Part shown: positions 8,151 to 17,277 of the stretch, one piece after another | Layout: each line of letters begins with the position of its first letter | Numbering within the stretch: the stretch's first letter is position 1 | Assembly: GCF_018131105.1 (NCBI RefSeq) | Contig: NZ_JAFCJI010000001.1 | Coordinates: 434,001-498,000, forward strand | Reading direction: 5' to 3' | DNA: 64,000 bases | From: Bradyrhizobium manausense | GTDB lineage: Bacteria > Pseudomonadota > Alphaproteobacteria > Rhizobiales > Xanthobacteraceae | Program-made: the position numbers and the translations under genes | The notes under the pieces: generated by a model | What the model was told of the DNA's origin: nothing | The model's database searches: none | The model's input: only the letters and a program-made list of their open reading frames with translations

Positions 8151-9239
8151 CTACGCCGCAAGCTTCGCCAGCCCCTTCCAGTCAAAGCCGATGCCATGAC
8201 CCGGCCGGTTCGGCGCGACCGCGTGGCCGTCCTCGAGCACCAGTGGGTGCTCGATATATTTGTCGAGCCCAAAGCCGTGCGCCTCGAGGTAGGAGCGGTT
8301 CGGGCAGGCCGCGAGCAGATGCACGGTGATGTCGTGCGCGCCGTGGCTGGTGACCGGCAGGTTGAAGGCCTCCGCCAGCCGCGCGATCTTCATGAAGGCG
8401 CTGACGCCGCCGCAATTGGTGACATCGGGCTCGGGATAGGACACCGCGCCTGATACGATGTAGTTCTTGAACTCCCACAGCGAGCGGAGATTTTCACCCG
8501 CCGCGATGGGCACGCCGCCGGCCTGCATGATGCGGGCATGGCCCGCGACATCGTCGGGGATGATCGGCTCCTCCAGCCAGGTCAGATCATGAGGCACGAA
8601 GGCACGCGCGGCGCGGATCGCTTCCTCGACCGTCCATTTCATGTTGGCATCCGCCATCAGCGGAAAGCCGTCGCCGAGATGCTGTCGCATCGCCGCGACG
8701 CGCGCGACGTCGGATTTGAGATCGGGCCGCCCGACCTTCATCTTGATGGCGCGAAAGCCTTTCGCGAGATTGCCGTCGGTCTGCTTCAAGAGCGCCTCGA
8801 CCGAGAGATCGAGGTCGATGCCGCCGGCATAGCACGGTACGTGGTGATCAAAGCCGCCAAGCAGCCGGAACAGCGGCAATTTGGCGCGTCGGGCCTTCAG
8901 ATCCCACAGCGCGATATCAAAGGCGGAGAGCGCGAGCACTGCCGGCCCACCGCGGCCGCCATAATGTAACCCCCACCAGACGTCGTGCCAGAGCGCTTCC
9001 GTATCGTCGGCCTCGCGGCCCTCGATGATGTCGGGAATCTCGCGGGCAAGGATGTCGGCGACAGCGCCGCCATTGCGCCCGACAGTGTAGGTGTAACCGA
9101 CACCTTCGGCTCCATCGACATCGCGGATCCGGCAGGTGATCAGCTCGAATGCCGCGATCTTGCCATGGGTGGAGTCGGACAGCGTGACGGGCAGGGGGAT
9201 CCGGTAGAGGGCGGATTCGACGGTTGAAATGCGCGGCAT
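8151..9239 (-). CDS. Mandelate racemase / muconate lactonizing enzyme family protein
   Basis: A 362-residue enolase-superfamily enzyme. The general-base KxK is K166/K168 (KMKVG), metal ligands are D197 (MADAN), E223 (WLEEP) and E249 (AAGEN), and a second-base His lies in SHGAHD (H299/H302). The presence of both a KxK Lys and a late His suggests mandelate-racemase-type dehydration or epimerisation of an acid sugar or hydroxy acid. The ATG at 9239 has GAGG about 6 bases upstream. The short gap to the alpha/beta hydrolase on the same strand suggests cotranscription. Substrate cannot be assigned from sequence. Confidence 0.9.
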   Translation of the reverse strand: MPRISTVESALYRIPLPVTLSDSTHGKIAAFELITCRIRDVDGAEGVGYTYTVGRNGGAVADILAREIPDIIEGREADDTEALWHDVWWGLHYGGRGGPAVLALSAFDIALWDLKARRAKLPLFRLLGGFDHHVPCYAGGIDLDLSVEALLKQTDGNLAKGFRAIKMKVGRPDLKSDVARVAAMRQHLGDGFPLMADANMKWTVEEAIRAARAFVPHDLTWLEEPIIPDDVAGHARIMQAGGVPIAAGENLRSLWEFKNYIVSGAVSYPEPDVTNCGGVSAFMKIARLAEAFNLPVTSHGAHDITVHLLAACPNRSYLEAHGFGLDKYIEHPLVLEDGHAVAPNRPGHGIGFDWKGLAKLAA

Positions 9240-9319
9240 GCGGCCTCCCTGCGTTTTCTTTGCAGGCTAGGTCGACGCATCCCGCCAGGCAAGCTCGGCC
9301 GGTGCAAGGCAGCAATTCG

Positions 9320-10159
9320 TCACGCGAAGAAGCGGCGCAACTCGGCGGCGACACGGGCCGGATCGCCCTCGTTGTCGGCCGCGATATGGCCGGCGCCTTT
9401 CAATTCAACGCGCGTCGCGTTCGGCAGAACCTCGACGAGCGCATCGAGCGCAGCCGTGAGATAGGCCTGGCTGCGGTCGCCGCCAAGCAGCAGCGTCGTC
9501 GTGCTCAAGCGGCAAAAGCGAGCGAGATCGCCGGCCGTCTCGGCGATCAGCTCGATGTCGTAATGAACCGTCGGAATGAGCGTCGCCAGAGGCGGCCCAG
9601 TGCCCACGCTCGCGTTCGGGCGGAGCCGCATCATCATGGCGAAGAACGATCGCAGGAGAGAGGCAGGGAGCTTCGTCATCACCTCGTCGTCGCCGGTGCC
9701 CATGAGCACGGCAACAAAGGCCGCCGGCAGATCTCCCTTCGCCAGGGCCGCTTCATAGGGCGCACCCCAATAGCGCGGCTGGACGGCCCCGAATTCGAGC
9801 GGCGGCTCGTAGAGAGCGAGGCGCGCGATCGCCGGATTGACCAGCGCGGTGTGCAGGGCCACCACCGCGCCCGCGCTCAAGGCAAACACATCGCGCGCGC
9901 CCGTCTCGGCGAGCAGCCGGCCGAGATCGTCGACCTCGGTCGCCATGCAGTGATCGGGCCGGAACGGTCCGCTCAGGCCTCGTCCCCGACGATCCGGGAT
10001 GAGAACGGTGAAGCGGTCGGCGAGCGCTGCGCCAAGGTCGGTGAAGCTCGCTGCGCTCTGCATCGCGCCATGAAGCAGCACCAGCCCGGGGCCTGCGCCG
10101 AGTTGCCGATAGCCAATGACGGTGCCGTCACCGGCGACAAACGACCGCTCCGAGCTCAC
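9320..10159 (-). CDS. Alpha/beta hydrolase
   Basis: A 279-residue alpha/beta-hydrolase-fold protein. The oxyanion region is LLHGAMQS (28-35), DRRGRG (56-61) follows strand 4, and the nucleophile is S95 in an ALSAG elbow, where the first Gly of GxSxG is Ala. The catalytic His is in GAGHIAAD near the carboxyl end, and an Asp is available in GGDRSQ. No signal peptide. The start is a GTG at 10159, only 9 bp after the preceding M20 gene, so both belong to one transcript. It is an esterase, lactonase or amidase of unknown substrate. Confidence 0.85.
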   Translation of the reverse strand: MSSERSFVAGDGTVIGYRQLGAGPGLVLLHGAMQSAASFTDLGAALADRFTVLIPDRRGRGLSGPFRPDHCMATEVDDLGRLLAETGARDVFALSAGAVVALHTALVNPAIARLALYEPPLEFGAVQPRYWGAPYEAALAKGDLPAAFVAVLMGTGDDEVMTKLPASLLRSFFAMMMRLRPNASVGTGPPLATLIPTVHYDIELIAETAGDLARFCRLSTTTLLLGGDRSQAYLTAALDALVEVLPNATRVELKGAGHIAADNEGDPARVAAELRRFFA

Positions 10160-10168
10160 GCGATCCGC

Positions 10169-11374
10169 TTACCGCATCGTCGCAAGCTGCACGGCCAGCG
10201 CGCAGGCGCGGTCGTATTCGTCGAGATTGATCCACTCGTCGATCGTGTGCGCCTCGTTCTGGCCGGCGCCGAAGGTCACGGTCGGAACGCCGTGGCGAAC
10301 CATCCAGTTGGCGTCGAGGCCGCCATTGGCGGTGCGCACGTTCGGGGTGCCGCCGACCGCGGACACCGCTTCGACCGCGCGCTTGATGACGGGTTGGTTG
10401 TCCTTCATGCGGAACGGATAATAGTCGGTCTCGGCCTTGAACTTGACCTTGCCGGACTTGCCCTGCGCATTCGTCACCTTCTTCGCCGCTTTCTCGAACG
10501 CGGCCTTGTAGGCCTTGGTGATCTCCTTGAAGAACTTTCCGTCATGGCTGCGGCTTTCGCCGCGCACATGCACGTAGTCGGTGACCACGTTGGTGGCATC
10601 CCCGGCGGGGCGGCCCTCGCCGCCGGTGACGGGGCCGACATTGCTGGTGCCCTGCCGCGCGCTCGCGCCCTTGCCCTTCACCACCTTGCCGAACCAGCCG
10701 CCGGCCTTCACGTCGGCCAGCGCGAGCGCCATGATCATGGTCGAGGAGATGCCGCGCTCCGGGGCGACGCCGGCATGCGAGGCGCGGCCCATGATCTCGA
10801 CGGTCCAGCGATCCGCGCCGACCGCGCCGATCACGACATTGGAGGCCGAGCCGCCGTCATAGTTGAACGCCATCACCGGTGATCCCAGCTCGTCCAGCTT
10901 GACGTGGCGCGCGCCGTAGAGCCCGCTCTCCTCGCGCACGCAGAACAAGAGCGTGATCGGCGGGTGGTCGAGCTTCTGCTTTTCAAGTTCGGCCGCCAGC
11001 GTCACCAGCACGCCGCAGCCGCAGCGGTTGTCGCCGCCGAGTGCGGTCTTGGCCTCGTTGACGATCTTGCGGCCCGATTTTTTCGGCTTGGCGCCGGCGC
11101 AGAGCGGCACGGTATCCATGTGGGTCATGAACATGATGCGCGGCTGGTTGTGCAGCGCGCCGCGGCCGGGGAGGTCGACGATGAGATTGCCGGTCTCGGT
11201 CGGCACGGGAATGCGGGTGTTGGCGTCGTCGAGCCGGATCGCCTTGTCGGGCACGCCGCTCTCCTTCAGCGCGGCGGTGAGCTCACGCCCGATCGCCGCC
11301 TCCTGTCCGGTGACGCCTTCGATGGCGAGGAAGCGCATGAGGCGGTCGGTGGCGGCTTTGGTGTCGACAGGCAT
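10169..11374 (-). CDS. M20 family metallopeptidase, peptidase T-like
   Basis: A roughly 401-residue M20B-type aminopeptidase. Landmarks are FMTHMDTVP (metal His and Asp), LGGDNRCG (bridging Asp), VREESGLYGARH (catalytic and metal Glu), NYDGG and the late EAHTIDEW His. These enzymes trim the amino-terminal residue of short peptides. I prefer the ATG at 11374 over the one at 11383 because AAGGGA is then 9 bases upstream, whereas it abuts the outer ATG. It is upstream of and 9 bp from the alpha/beta hydrolase. Confidence 0.88.
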   Translation of the reverse strand: MPVDTKAATDRLMRFLAIEGVTGQEAAIGRELTAALKESGVPDKAIRLDDANTRIPVPTETGNLIVDLPGRGALHNQPRIMFMTHMDTVPLCAGAKPKKSGRKIVNEAKTALGGDNRCGCGVLVTLAAELEKQKLDHPPITLLFCVREESGLYGARHVKLDELGSPVMAFNYDGGSASNVVIGAVGADRWTVEIMGRASHAGVAPERGISSTMIMALALADVKAGGWFGKVVKGKGASARQGTSNVGPVTGGEGRPAGDATNVVTDYVHVRGESRSHDGKFFKEITKAYKAAFEKAAKKVTNAQGKSGKVKFKAETDYYPFRMKDNQPVIKRAVEAVSAVGGTPNVRTANGGLDANWMVRHGVPTVTFGAGQNEAHTIDEWINLDEYDRACALAVQLATMR

Positions 11375-11440
11375 GAACGTCATTCCCTTGCTGCAATGTG
11401 AGCGCCAGCATCCCCTGCGGCGCGCACTTGTGCAAGGGCC

Positions 11441-12685
11441 TCAGACGCTCCGCGTATATGCAAGGAAGGTCATCGCGCCGAGCAGCAGCGCCGCCGCCAT
11501 GAACAGCAGCACGGCCGGCAGCCCGGCGAAGGCGGCGACAGCGCCGGTGATCGACTGCATCAGCGCCGCGCCGAGGAAGAAGGCCAGGTTGATCGCCGCG
11601 AGCGCCTTGCCCGCGGTCTGCGCGTCGACCAGCTGCCGCGACATGCCGAACAGCAGCGGCTGGGCTGAGGTGGCAAGGCCGATGAGCACGAACAGTACCA
11701 GGTCATAGAGCGGCGGCATCACCGGCACGCCGAACAGCATCGAGACCAGATAGTGCGGCGCGCCGAGTGCCATCAGCGCCAGCAGCAGGCCGCCGACCAT
11801 ATGCGTGCCCGCCACCAGTTCGCGGCGGCGGCTGAGCTTGCGGTCGATCATGCCGACGCAGAGGGGGCCTGCGATCATCGCCAGCGTGAAGGCGCCGAGC
11901 TGGTTGCCGGCCTCCACCCGCGACAATCCCTTGATCTCCATCAGCCACGGCCCGCCCCACAGCCCGCGCAGCACCAGCGAGGTCGCAAGCGACACCAGCG
12001 CCAGCGCGATCAGGCCGCGCAGAGGCCGTGAGAAGCCGAGCCTGAGCACCTCGATCATCTGCGACAGCGGCGAGGAATCGTCCTTGTGCTCGGCCGGCTG
12101 GCTCGGCACCAGCAGGAACACGGCAAGCGCCACCAGCACGCCACCGAGCGCCGAAATCCAGAACCCGGCGCGCCAGCCGTAATGGTCGACCACGAAGGCG
12201 AGCGGGCTGGACGACAGCAGCATGCCGATATTGCCGATCGAGAGGATCGCGCCCGACCACAGTCCGAACCGCGCCGCCGACAGCTGCTTCGCCGCCAGTG
12301 TCATCGGGCACATCAGCATGCCTGATGTGGCGATGCCGAGCAGCACCTGCCCGATGGCAAAGCTCGCAGGCCCCGTCGCAAAACCCGATGCGATCGCGCC
12401 GATCACGGTGCCCGCGAGCAGGCTGAGCGACACCGGCCGCACACCGAAGCGATCCATCGCGGCGCCGACCGGGATCTGCGCAGCCGCAAAGGCGAAGGGA
12501 TAGACCGAGGTGAGGCTCGCCAGTGCCTGCGGTTCGATGTGGAAATCCGCCGCCATCACATCGAGGCTGACCGCCGGGATGGTGCGCAGCAAGGTCGAGA
12601 GCATGTGCCCGCAGGCGAGCGCCAACAGCGCAAAGATCAGCGCGCGGGTGCCATCGCCCGCTTCTTCCGTGGCAACCGCAGTCAT
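11441..12685 (-). CDS. MFS transporter
   Basis: A 414-residue integral membrane protein with about 12 hydrophobic segments and MFS loop signatures, including GAAMDRFGVRPV between helices 2 and 3 and GMIDRKLSRRREL mid-protein. The spacing of two six-helix halves fits a single-polypeptide secondary transporter, probably an exporter or nutrient importer driven by protons. Substrate unknown. Same strand as its neighbours but with no overlap, so an operon is uncertain. Confidence 0.88.
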   Translation of the reverse strand: MTAVATEEAGDGTRALIFALLALACGHMLSTLLRTIPAVSLDVMAADFHIEPQALASLTSVYPFAFAAAQIPVGAAMDRFGVRPVSLSLLAGTVIGAIASGFATGPASFAIGQVLLGIATSGMLMCPMTLAAKQLSAARFGLWSGAILSIGNIGMLLSSSPLAFVVDHYGWRAGFWISALGGVLVALAVFLLVPSQPAEHKDDSSPLSQMIEVLRLGFSRPLRGLIALALVSLATSLVLRGLWGGPWLMEIKGLSRVEAGNQLGAFTLAMIAGPLCVGMIDRKLSRRRELVAGTHMVGGLLLALMALGAPHYLVSMLFGVPVMPPLYDLVLFVLIGLATSAQPLLFGMSRQLVDAQTAGKALAAINLAFFLGAALMQSITGAVAAFAGLPAVLLFMAAALLLGAMTFLAYTRSV

Positions 12686-12818
12686 CAGCGTCCCGTCCCG
12701 GCAAGGGATTTAACAAGGGTTTGGGCCGGGTTACATGATTGCGGAGGGCGTGCCAATGGCGGGAGAGGGCTGCTTATCGCATGGCCCGCCAGCCGTGGCA
12801 GCACAGCGTGACGTGGCG

Positions 12819-13103
12819 TCAGGCCGCGGCCTTTGAATGCTTGCGGCCGACCAGCACATGCGCGCCGTCGGCCTCGATCCATTCATCGTGCAGTTCGCCC
12901 TCGGCGACGGAGAAGATCTGCCCCGCGCGGTAGCTGATGGGCTCGCCGGTCTGTCTGACGACGAATGTACCTGATATCACCAGCCCGCGGACCTCGAAAT
13001 GATGCCGGTGCCGCCCCTTGCCCGGGCGGGGATCGAGCTTCTGGTATTCGATCTCCTGAAAGCCGTCGTTCTTGAGCTGCTGTTCGAAATCGCGTTCGTT
13101 CAT
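12819..13103 (-). CDS. Small cupin-domain protein
   Basis: A 94-residue protein that fits a single cupin barrel. HRHHFEVRG provides a metal-binding His cluster, SYRAGQIFSVAEGELHDEW gives the second conserved motif with its His, and the last strand reads GAHVLVGRK. Small single-domain cupins serve as sugar-phosphate isomerases, sensors or metal-binding accessory proteins. The ATG at 13103 is chosen for a GGAGGGG ribosome-binding site; the longer in-frame extension to 13247 overlaps the receiver gene and is rejected. 12686-12818 holds no recognisable gene. Confidence 0.75.
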   Translation of the reverse strand: MNERDFEQQLKNDGFQEIEYQKLDPRPGKGRHRHHFEVRGLVISGTFVVRQTGEPISYRAGQIFSVAEGELHDEWIEADGAHVLVGRKHSKAAA

Positions 13104-13185
13104 GCACCCCTCCCGCCGGGCGGCCGCGCCGATGGCGGACGGCCGAACGGGTCGAGGATAACGGCTTCGCGCTACGGCAGCAAAC

Positions 13186-13542
13186 CTACCGCTTCGTCGC
13201 TGCCAGAAGTGCCGTCGGGTAGACCGGCTTGGTGAAGAACTGCGCACCGGGCGGCAGCGGCCGGGGTAGCGGACGACCTGATATCACGATGATCCGCATG
13301 TCGGCGTTCTGCTGCTGCGCGTAATGCGCGAGATCGACGCCATCCATTTTCCCGACCAGATTGATGTCGGTGACCATCAATGTCGGGTGTTTCATCTTGA
13401 GCGCCAGCGCGGCGGTCTCACCGTCCTCACACTGCAGCACCTCGAAGTTCCGATCCTCTAACATCAGCGAGAGCATCTCTCGCTGAATGTCGTCGTCTTC
13501 GACGACGAGCGCGGTGGGACGATGCGGTTTCGAATGACCCAT
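13186..13542 (-). CDS. Stand-alone response-regulator receiver protein
   Basis: A 118-residue receiver domain with no output domain, like CheY or Spo0F. The acidic pocket is D16/D17 (VVEDDD), the phospho-acceptor is D59 (VTDINL), the switch Ser is in IIVISGR and the conserved Lys is in FFTKPV. No histidine kinase lies in the window, so its partner is elsewhere. GAGG about 7 bases before the ATG at 13542 supports the start. It is divergent from the AraC gene across roughly 210 bp. Confidence 0.88.
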   Translation of the reverse strand: MGHSKPHRPTALVVEDDDIQREMLSLMLEDRNFEVLQCEDGETAALALKMKHPTLMVTDINLVGKMDGVDLAHYAQQQNADMRIIVISGRPLPRPLPPGAQFFTKPVYPTALLAATKR

Positions 13543-13753
13543 GATTGCACCTCACTTCCCAGCATATGTTAAGTTCGAAGGTGACGATTCCGTTCCCGGT
13601 GTGGTGCGCTGGGTTCCGCTCTCGCTGGAGTTGCACAGCGGCTCGAAATGTCGGCCCTCTGCAGGGGCCAGCGGTGCTCGCAAGCCCGCCGGCGTTGGTT
13701 GCGCAGCTGCAAGTACGGCTGCTAAGATCAAAGTGTCACACCCGGGTATCCCG

Positions 13754-14629
13754 ATGCTGCGGTCCTTCGAAAAGCTCTGTCAGACAGCCAATGCCGATCT
13801 GTTGATCGCGGCTGACAGCGAGCATGCCGCGGTGGTTGGTGGCAACGATTACTCGATGCCGTGGCACTGGCATGATTGCCTGATGTTCATCTTGCCAAGC
13901 CGTGGAGCGATCGAGCTCAAGCATGAGAGCCGGCGCGAAGGCACCTGGCTGTCGCAGGACCGGTTTGCAGTTGTGCCGGCCGATCGGGCTCATGCGACCC
14001 AGGCCGGCATCGGTTCGCACAGCCACGTCGCCATGTACGTCACGCATCCGGCCATGCAGAGGCTCGACAAGGAGATCGGCTCCCTGAAGGAATTCCGGCG
14101 GCGCACGCAGGCGACGACGCTGTTTCGCCGGACTTCCCGGCTGCGCGCGTTGCAGGAGCTTTCAGGCCCGGTCGAGGCCAGCGGTTATGGCAACGCCCGG
14201 GTTCGCCAGGGCCTGTCGTCGGCCCTGCTCATTCAATGCATTGCCGAGGTCATGGCCGGAGAGGCCGTATCGGGCGCCTCGCATCGCGAGCACGCGGTGG
14301 CGCTGGTCGACGACCTCAAGGACTATCTCACCCAGCACGTCGATCAGACCGTTCCGCTTGATACGCTCGAGGAACGCTTCGGCGTCTCGCGGCGCCACAT
14401 GACCCGGCTGTTCCGCGAACTGACCGGCTCGTCCATCGGTGAATTCCAGCAGAAAGTCCGGCTCGAGGCCGCCTGCGAACTGCTGAACACGACCGACCTT
14501 CCGATCGGCGAAATCGCCTTCCGCGTCGGTTTCGAAAGCGGCGCGGCGCTCGCCCACGCCATGCGCCGGGAAAACGGGCAGTCGCCGAGCGAGATCCGCA
14601 AGCGCGTGGCCCGCTCGATCAAGAATTAG
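13754..14629 (+). CDS. AraC-family transcriptional regulator
   Basis: A 291-residue regulator. The amino-terminal half is a cupin-like ligand domain with MPWHWHD and FAVVPADRAHATQ, and the carboxyl half carries two helix-turn-helix units (about residues 195-290) with GVSRRHMTRLFRELTG and PIGEIAFRVGFES. It heads the PhzF/ABC/NylB-like cluster on the same strand and is its obvious local regulator. The in-frame extension to 13541 overlaps the receiver gene and adds Gly/Ser-rich sequence unlike the family, so I place the start at the ATG at 13754; no strong ribosome-binding site precedes it. Confidence 0.87.
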   Translation: MLRSFEKLCQTANADLLIAADSEHAAVVGGNDYSMPWHWHDCLMFILPSRGAIELKHESRREGTWLSQDRFAVVPADRAHATQAGIGSHSHVAMYVTHPAMQRLDKEIGSLKEFRRRTQATTLFRRTSRLRALQELSGPVEASGYGNARVRQGLSSALLIQCIAEVMAGEAVSGASHREHAVALVDDLKDYLTQHVDQTVPLDTLEERFGVSRRHMTRLFRELTGSSIGEFQQKVRLEAACELLNTTDLPIGEIAFRVGFESGAALAHAMRRENGQSPSEIRKRVARSIKN

Positions 14630-14864
14630 GGCCCGACCGACCGCGCAGCCGTCGCGCCGCGGTCATACCCTCCATCTCGTGAATTCTGCGTGACGGTTTT
14701 GGGCGGCCGTGTTGCTGGACCTGGTCTGGCGTTGCGACCATCGAACCTCTCGCATCTCGATAAGGCTCCCTCACGCGCTTGATCATCTTTGGTCCGGCGT
14801 CGATGCGCCATGCGCGTCGGCGACCGGGGCGATGTGCGAATGCGCATGAGGCAACGGGGATTGC

Positions 14865-15773
14865 GTGATCAAGGTGACGACCACAAGGGAACGAGACGTT
14901 CGATTTGTCAGCGTGTTTGCCGCGGGGCCTGGCGGCGGCAATCCCGCCCCGATCGTCATCGACGCGGCCGGCATGTCGGATGCCGAGATGCAGAACGTGG
15001 CCCGAACCTATGGCCACGAAAGCGGCTTCGTCCTGCCGCCGCCGCAAGGGTCCGGGTGCGATTTCGAATTTCGCTTCTGGGTCCCCAACCATGAAATGTC
15101 GATGTGCGGGCATGCGACGGTCGGCGCGGTGTGGCTCCTCGCAAGGCTTGCCAGGCTGCGCAGAGACAATGTCGCGATCTCGACCAAAAGCGGCCGGGTC
15201 GAGGCGCGTGTCGAAAAGTCCGGACAGGACACTCTGGTCGAGGTGTCGCAGCCCGCAGGCTATGTCGAATCGCTGCCGAACGCGCCCGGAATCGAAGCCG
15301 ACATTCTCGAAATCCTCGGTATCGACGCCGGCGACCTTGCGCCGCTTCCGATCCAGAACGCGCGCACCAGCCGGGTGAAGACCCTCATCCCGCTGAAGAG
15401 CGTCTCGATCCTCGATAGCCTGAAGCCGGATTTCGCTGGGATCGAGCAGCTCTGCGCCCGGATCGGATCGACCGGGCTTTATCCCTACGCGGTGTCCGAC
15501 CGTGACGCACAAATCGTCGATGCCCGCCAGTTCCCGCGCTCGTCCGGTTACCCTGAAGATGCTGCGACAGGCATCGCGGCGGCCGCCTTGTCGTTCGGCC
15601 TGCTGGAGAACGGGCTCGTCGAACCATCGGCCCGCCGGATCACAATCCGTCAGGGTCGCGCGATGAAGCGGCCCTCCGAAATCTCGGTCCGTTTCAATCT
15701 CGAAGGCGGGCGAGCCAATGGCTGCTGGCTCGGTGGAATCGTGCAGCCGACCGATTGCGACAAGATCCTGTGA
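14865..15773 (+). CDS. PhzF-family isomerase/epimerase
   Basis: A 302-residue member of the PhzF/diaminopimelate-epimerase-like fold. E52 in GHESGFVLP is the conserved general acid/base, MCGHATVGAVWLL marks the first domain, and PEDAATGIAAAAL is the mirror-image motif in the second. The family covers isomerisation and epimerisation of amino acids and other acids, so phenazine production should not be assumed. The start is GTG at 14865 with GGGGA a few bases before it. Its place between the AraC gene and a polar amino-acid importer suggests it converts an imported amino acid or its hydrolysis product. Confidence 0.86.
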   Translation: MIKVTTTRERDVRFVSVFAAGPGGGNPAPIVIDAAGMSDAEMQNVARTYGHESGFVLPPPQGSGCDFEFRFWVPNHEMSMCGHATVGAVWLLARLARLRRDNVAISTKSGRVEARVEKSGQDTLVEVSQPAGYVESLPNAPGIEADILEILGIDAGDLAPLPIQNARTSRVKTLIPLKSVSILDSLKPDFAGIEQLCARIGSTGLYPYAVSDRDAQIVDARQFPRSSGYPEDAATGIAAAALSFGLLENGLVEPSARRITIRQGRAMKRPSEISVRFNLEGGRANGCWLGGIVQPTDCDKIL

Positions 15774-15792
15774 GCCAACCGTGGAGGCGGAG

Positions 15793-16545
15793 ATGAAACG
15801 TCGAGACTTTATCAAGCTTGGGTTGATTGCAGCACCCGCGATATCGCTGTCGTATTCGCTGCGTGCCGAAGAGGCCGAACTCATCGTTGGTTCCAACGTC
15901 GGTAGTCCACCCTTCGCATTCAAGGACGGCGATCACTATTCCGGCTTCGATGTCGAGGTCTGGGCAGAGGTAGCAAAAGGCCTCAATCGCAAATGGCGCG
16001 TGCAGCCGATGGAATTTGGTGCGCTGATCCCGGCCTTGCAGACCCACAACATCGACGCGATCGTCTCGCAATTGTTCATCAAGCCGGAACGCCAGAAGGT
16101 GATCGATTTCTCCGATCCCTATTATCTGAGCGGGCTGATCGCCATCACGGGTTCCGGGAATACCGAGATCAGGACGCCCGATGATCTCGCTGGGAAAACC
16201 ATCGGCACCGAAACCGGAACGGTCGCCGTCGAATTCATCAAGGATCACATCAAGGGCGCGACGGTCGCGCAGCTGCCGAGCATCAACAACGCCCTGCTGG
16301 CGCTCGAAGCCGGTCGCACGGACGCGGTCGTCTACGACATGCCGGCGCTGATGTACTACGCCAACAACGCCGGAAAGGGCAAAGTCCGGGTGATCCGCCC
16401 GGCGCTTGAAGGTCGCGAAGTCGGGATCGGCTTCCAGAAAGGCAGCCCGCTGGTCGCGACCGCGAACGTCACGCTGTCAGCCATGAAGGCCGACGGGCGG
16501 TTGAAGGCACTTCGGGAGAAATGGTTCGGCACGGAGCCCGCGTAA
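15793..16545 (+). CDS. Amino-acid ABC transporter substrate-binding protein
   Basis: A 250-residue periplasmic binding protein of the SBP_bac_3 family. MKRRDFIKLG plus a hydrophobic stretch (1-25) looks like a signal peptide with twin-arginine character. The mature part shows the family's repeated LIVGSNVGSPPFAFKD, YSGFDVEVWAEVA and DFSDPYYLSG motifs. GGAGGCGGAG directly precedes the ATG. It starts 19 bp after the PhzF stop and is followed by permease and ATPase genes, giving a complete importer. The ligand is probably a polar amino acid or a derivative. Confidence 0.92.
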   Translation: MKRRDFIKLGLIAAPAISLSYSLRAEEAELIVGSNVGSPPFAFKDGDHYSGFDVEVWAEVAKGLNRKWRVQPMEFGALIPALQTHNIDAIVSQLFIKPERQKVIDFSDPYYLSGLIAITGSGNTEIRTPDDLAGKTIGTETGTVAVEFIKDHIKGATVAQLPSINNALLALEAGRTDAVVYDMPALMYYANNAGKGKVRVIRPALEGREVGIGFQKGSPLVATANVTLSAMKADGRLKALREKWFGTEPA

Positions 16546-16620
16546 ATCGCACGCGATCGATGGCGAATGAGAGCCGATCGCGGTGCTCATTCGCCTGTGA
16601 CCTCCAACCTGATCCGCCCC

Positions 16621-17277
16621 ATGAACTTCGACTGGACTGCAGCCACCGCGGCTTTGCCGGAACTGCTGCAAGGCCTAGAGCTCACCATCTTCATCGCGGT
16701 CGCCGGCCTCATCGGCGGCACCGTGCTCGGTATCCTCACTGCCGTCGCGCTCAACTACGGCGGCTGGTTGCTGCAGGCCCCGGCGCAGGCCTATGTCGCC
16801 CTGATCCGCGGCACGCCGATCGTAGTGCAGGTGATGTTCATTTATTTCGCGCTGCCGATCATGCTGGGCATTCGGCTGAGCGCGACGAGCGCGGCGATCA
16901 TCACGCTGATCGTGAATTCGGGGGCCTATACGGCCGAGATCGTGCGCGGCGCGCTCGACAGCGTGCCTTCGGGCTTGCGGGAGGCGGGGCTCGCCATGGG
17001 GCTGAGCTTCAGGACGGTTCTCGCCTACGTCATCGCGCCGATTGCGTTCCGCCGCGCGCTTCCCGCCATGGGCAATCAGGTCGTCGCGGTGGTCAAGGAC
17101 ACCTCGATCTTCCTGGTGATCGGCGTCGGCGAGCTGACACGTCGCGGCCAGGAGATCATGTCGCAGAACTTTCGCGCCGTGGAGATCTGGACCGCGGTGG
17201 CGCTGATCTACCTGATCCTGATCAGCGTGCTCACCTTCAGCCTCCGCTTTGTCGAACGGAAGTCGCGCCTGCCATGA
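16621..17277 (+). CDS. Amino-acid ABC transporter permease (HisM/GlnP type)
   Basis: A 218-residue membrane permease with about five transmembrane helices and the EAA-type loop GLREAGLAMGLSFRTVLAYVI that contacts the ATPase. Length and the PELLQGLELTI amino terminus match single-gene polar amino-acid permeases. I start it at the ATG at 16621 because that gives the usual family length; an ATG at 16567 would add 18 non-conserved residues. Its TGA overlaps the ATPase ATG (ATGA). Confidence 0.9.
   Translation: MNFDWTAATAALPELLQGLELTIFIAVAGLIGGTVLGILTAVALNYGGWLLQAPAQAYVALIRGTPIVVQVMFIYFALPIMLGIRLSATSAAIITLIVNSGAYTAEIVRGALDSVPSGLREAGLAMGLSFRTVLAYVIAPIAFRRALPAMGNQVVAVVKDTSIFLVIGVGELTRRGQEIMSQNFRAVEIWTAVALIYLILISVLTFSLRFVERKSRLP

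Noticed and set aside
13861..13882. Second sigma-54-like promoter (TGGCAC ... TTGCC)
   Set aside because: Spacing between elements is too long and it lies inside the AraC coding region.
14865..15773. Phenazine biosynthesis
   Set aside because: PhzF is a broad family; no other phz gene is present and the neighbours form an amino-acid uptake cluster.
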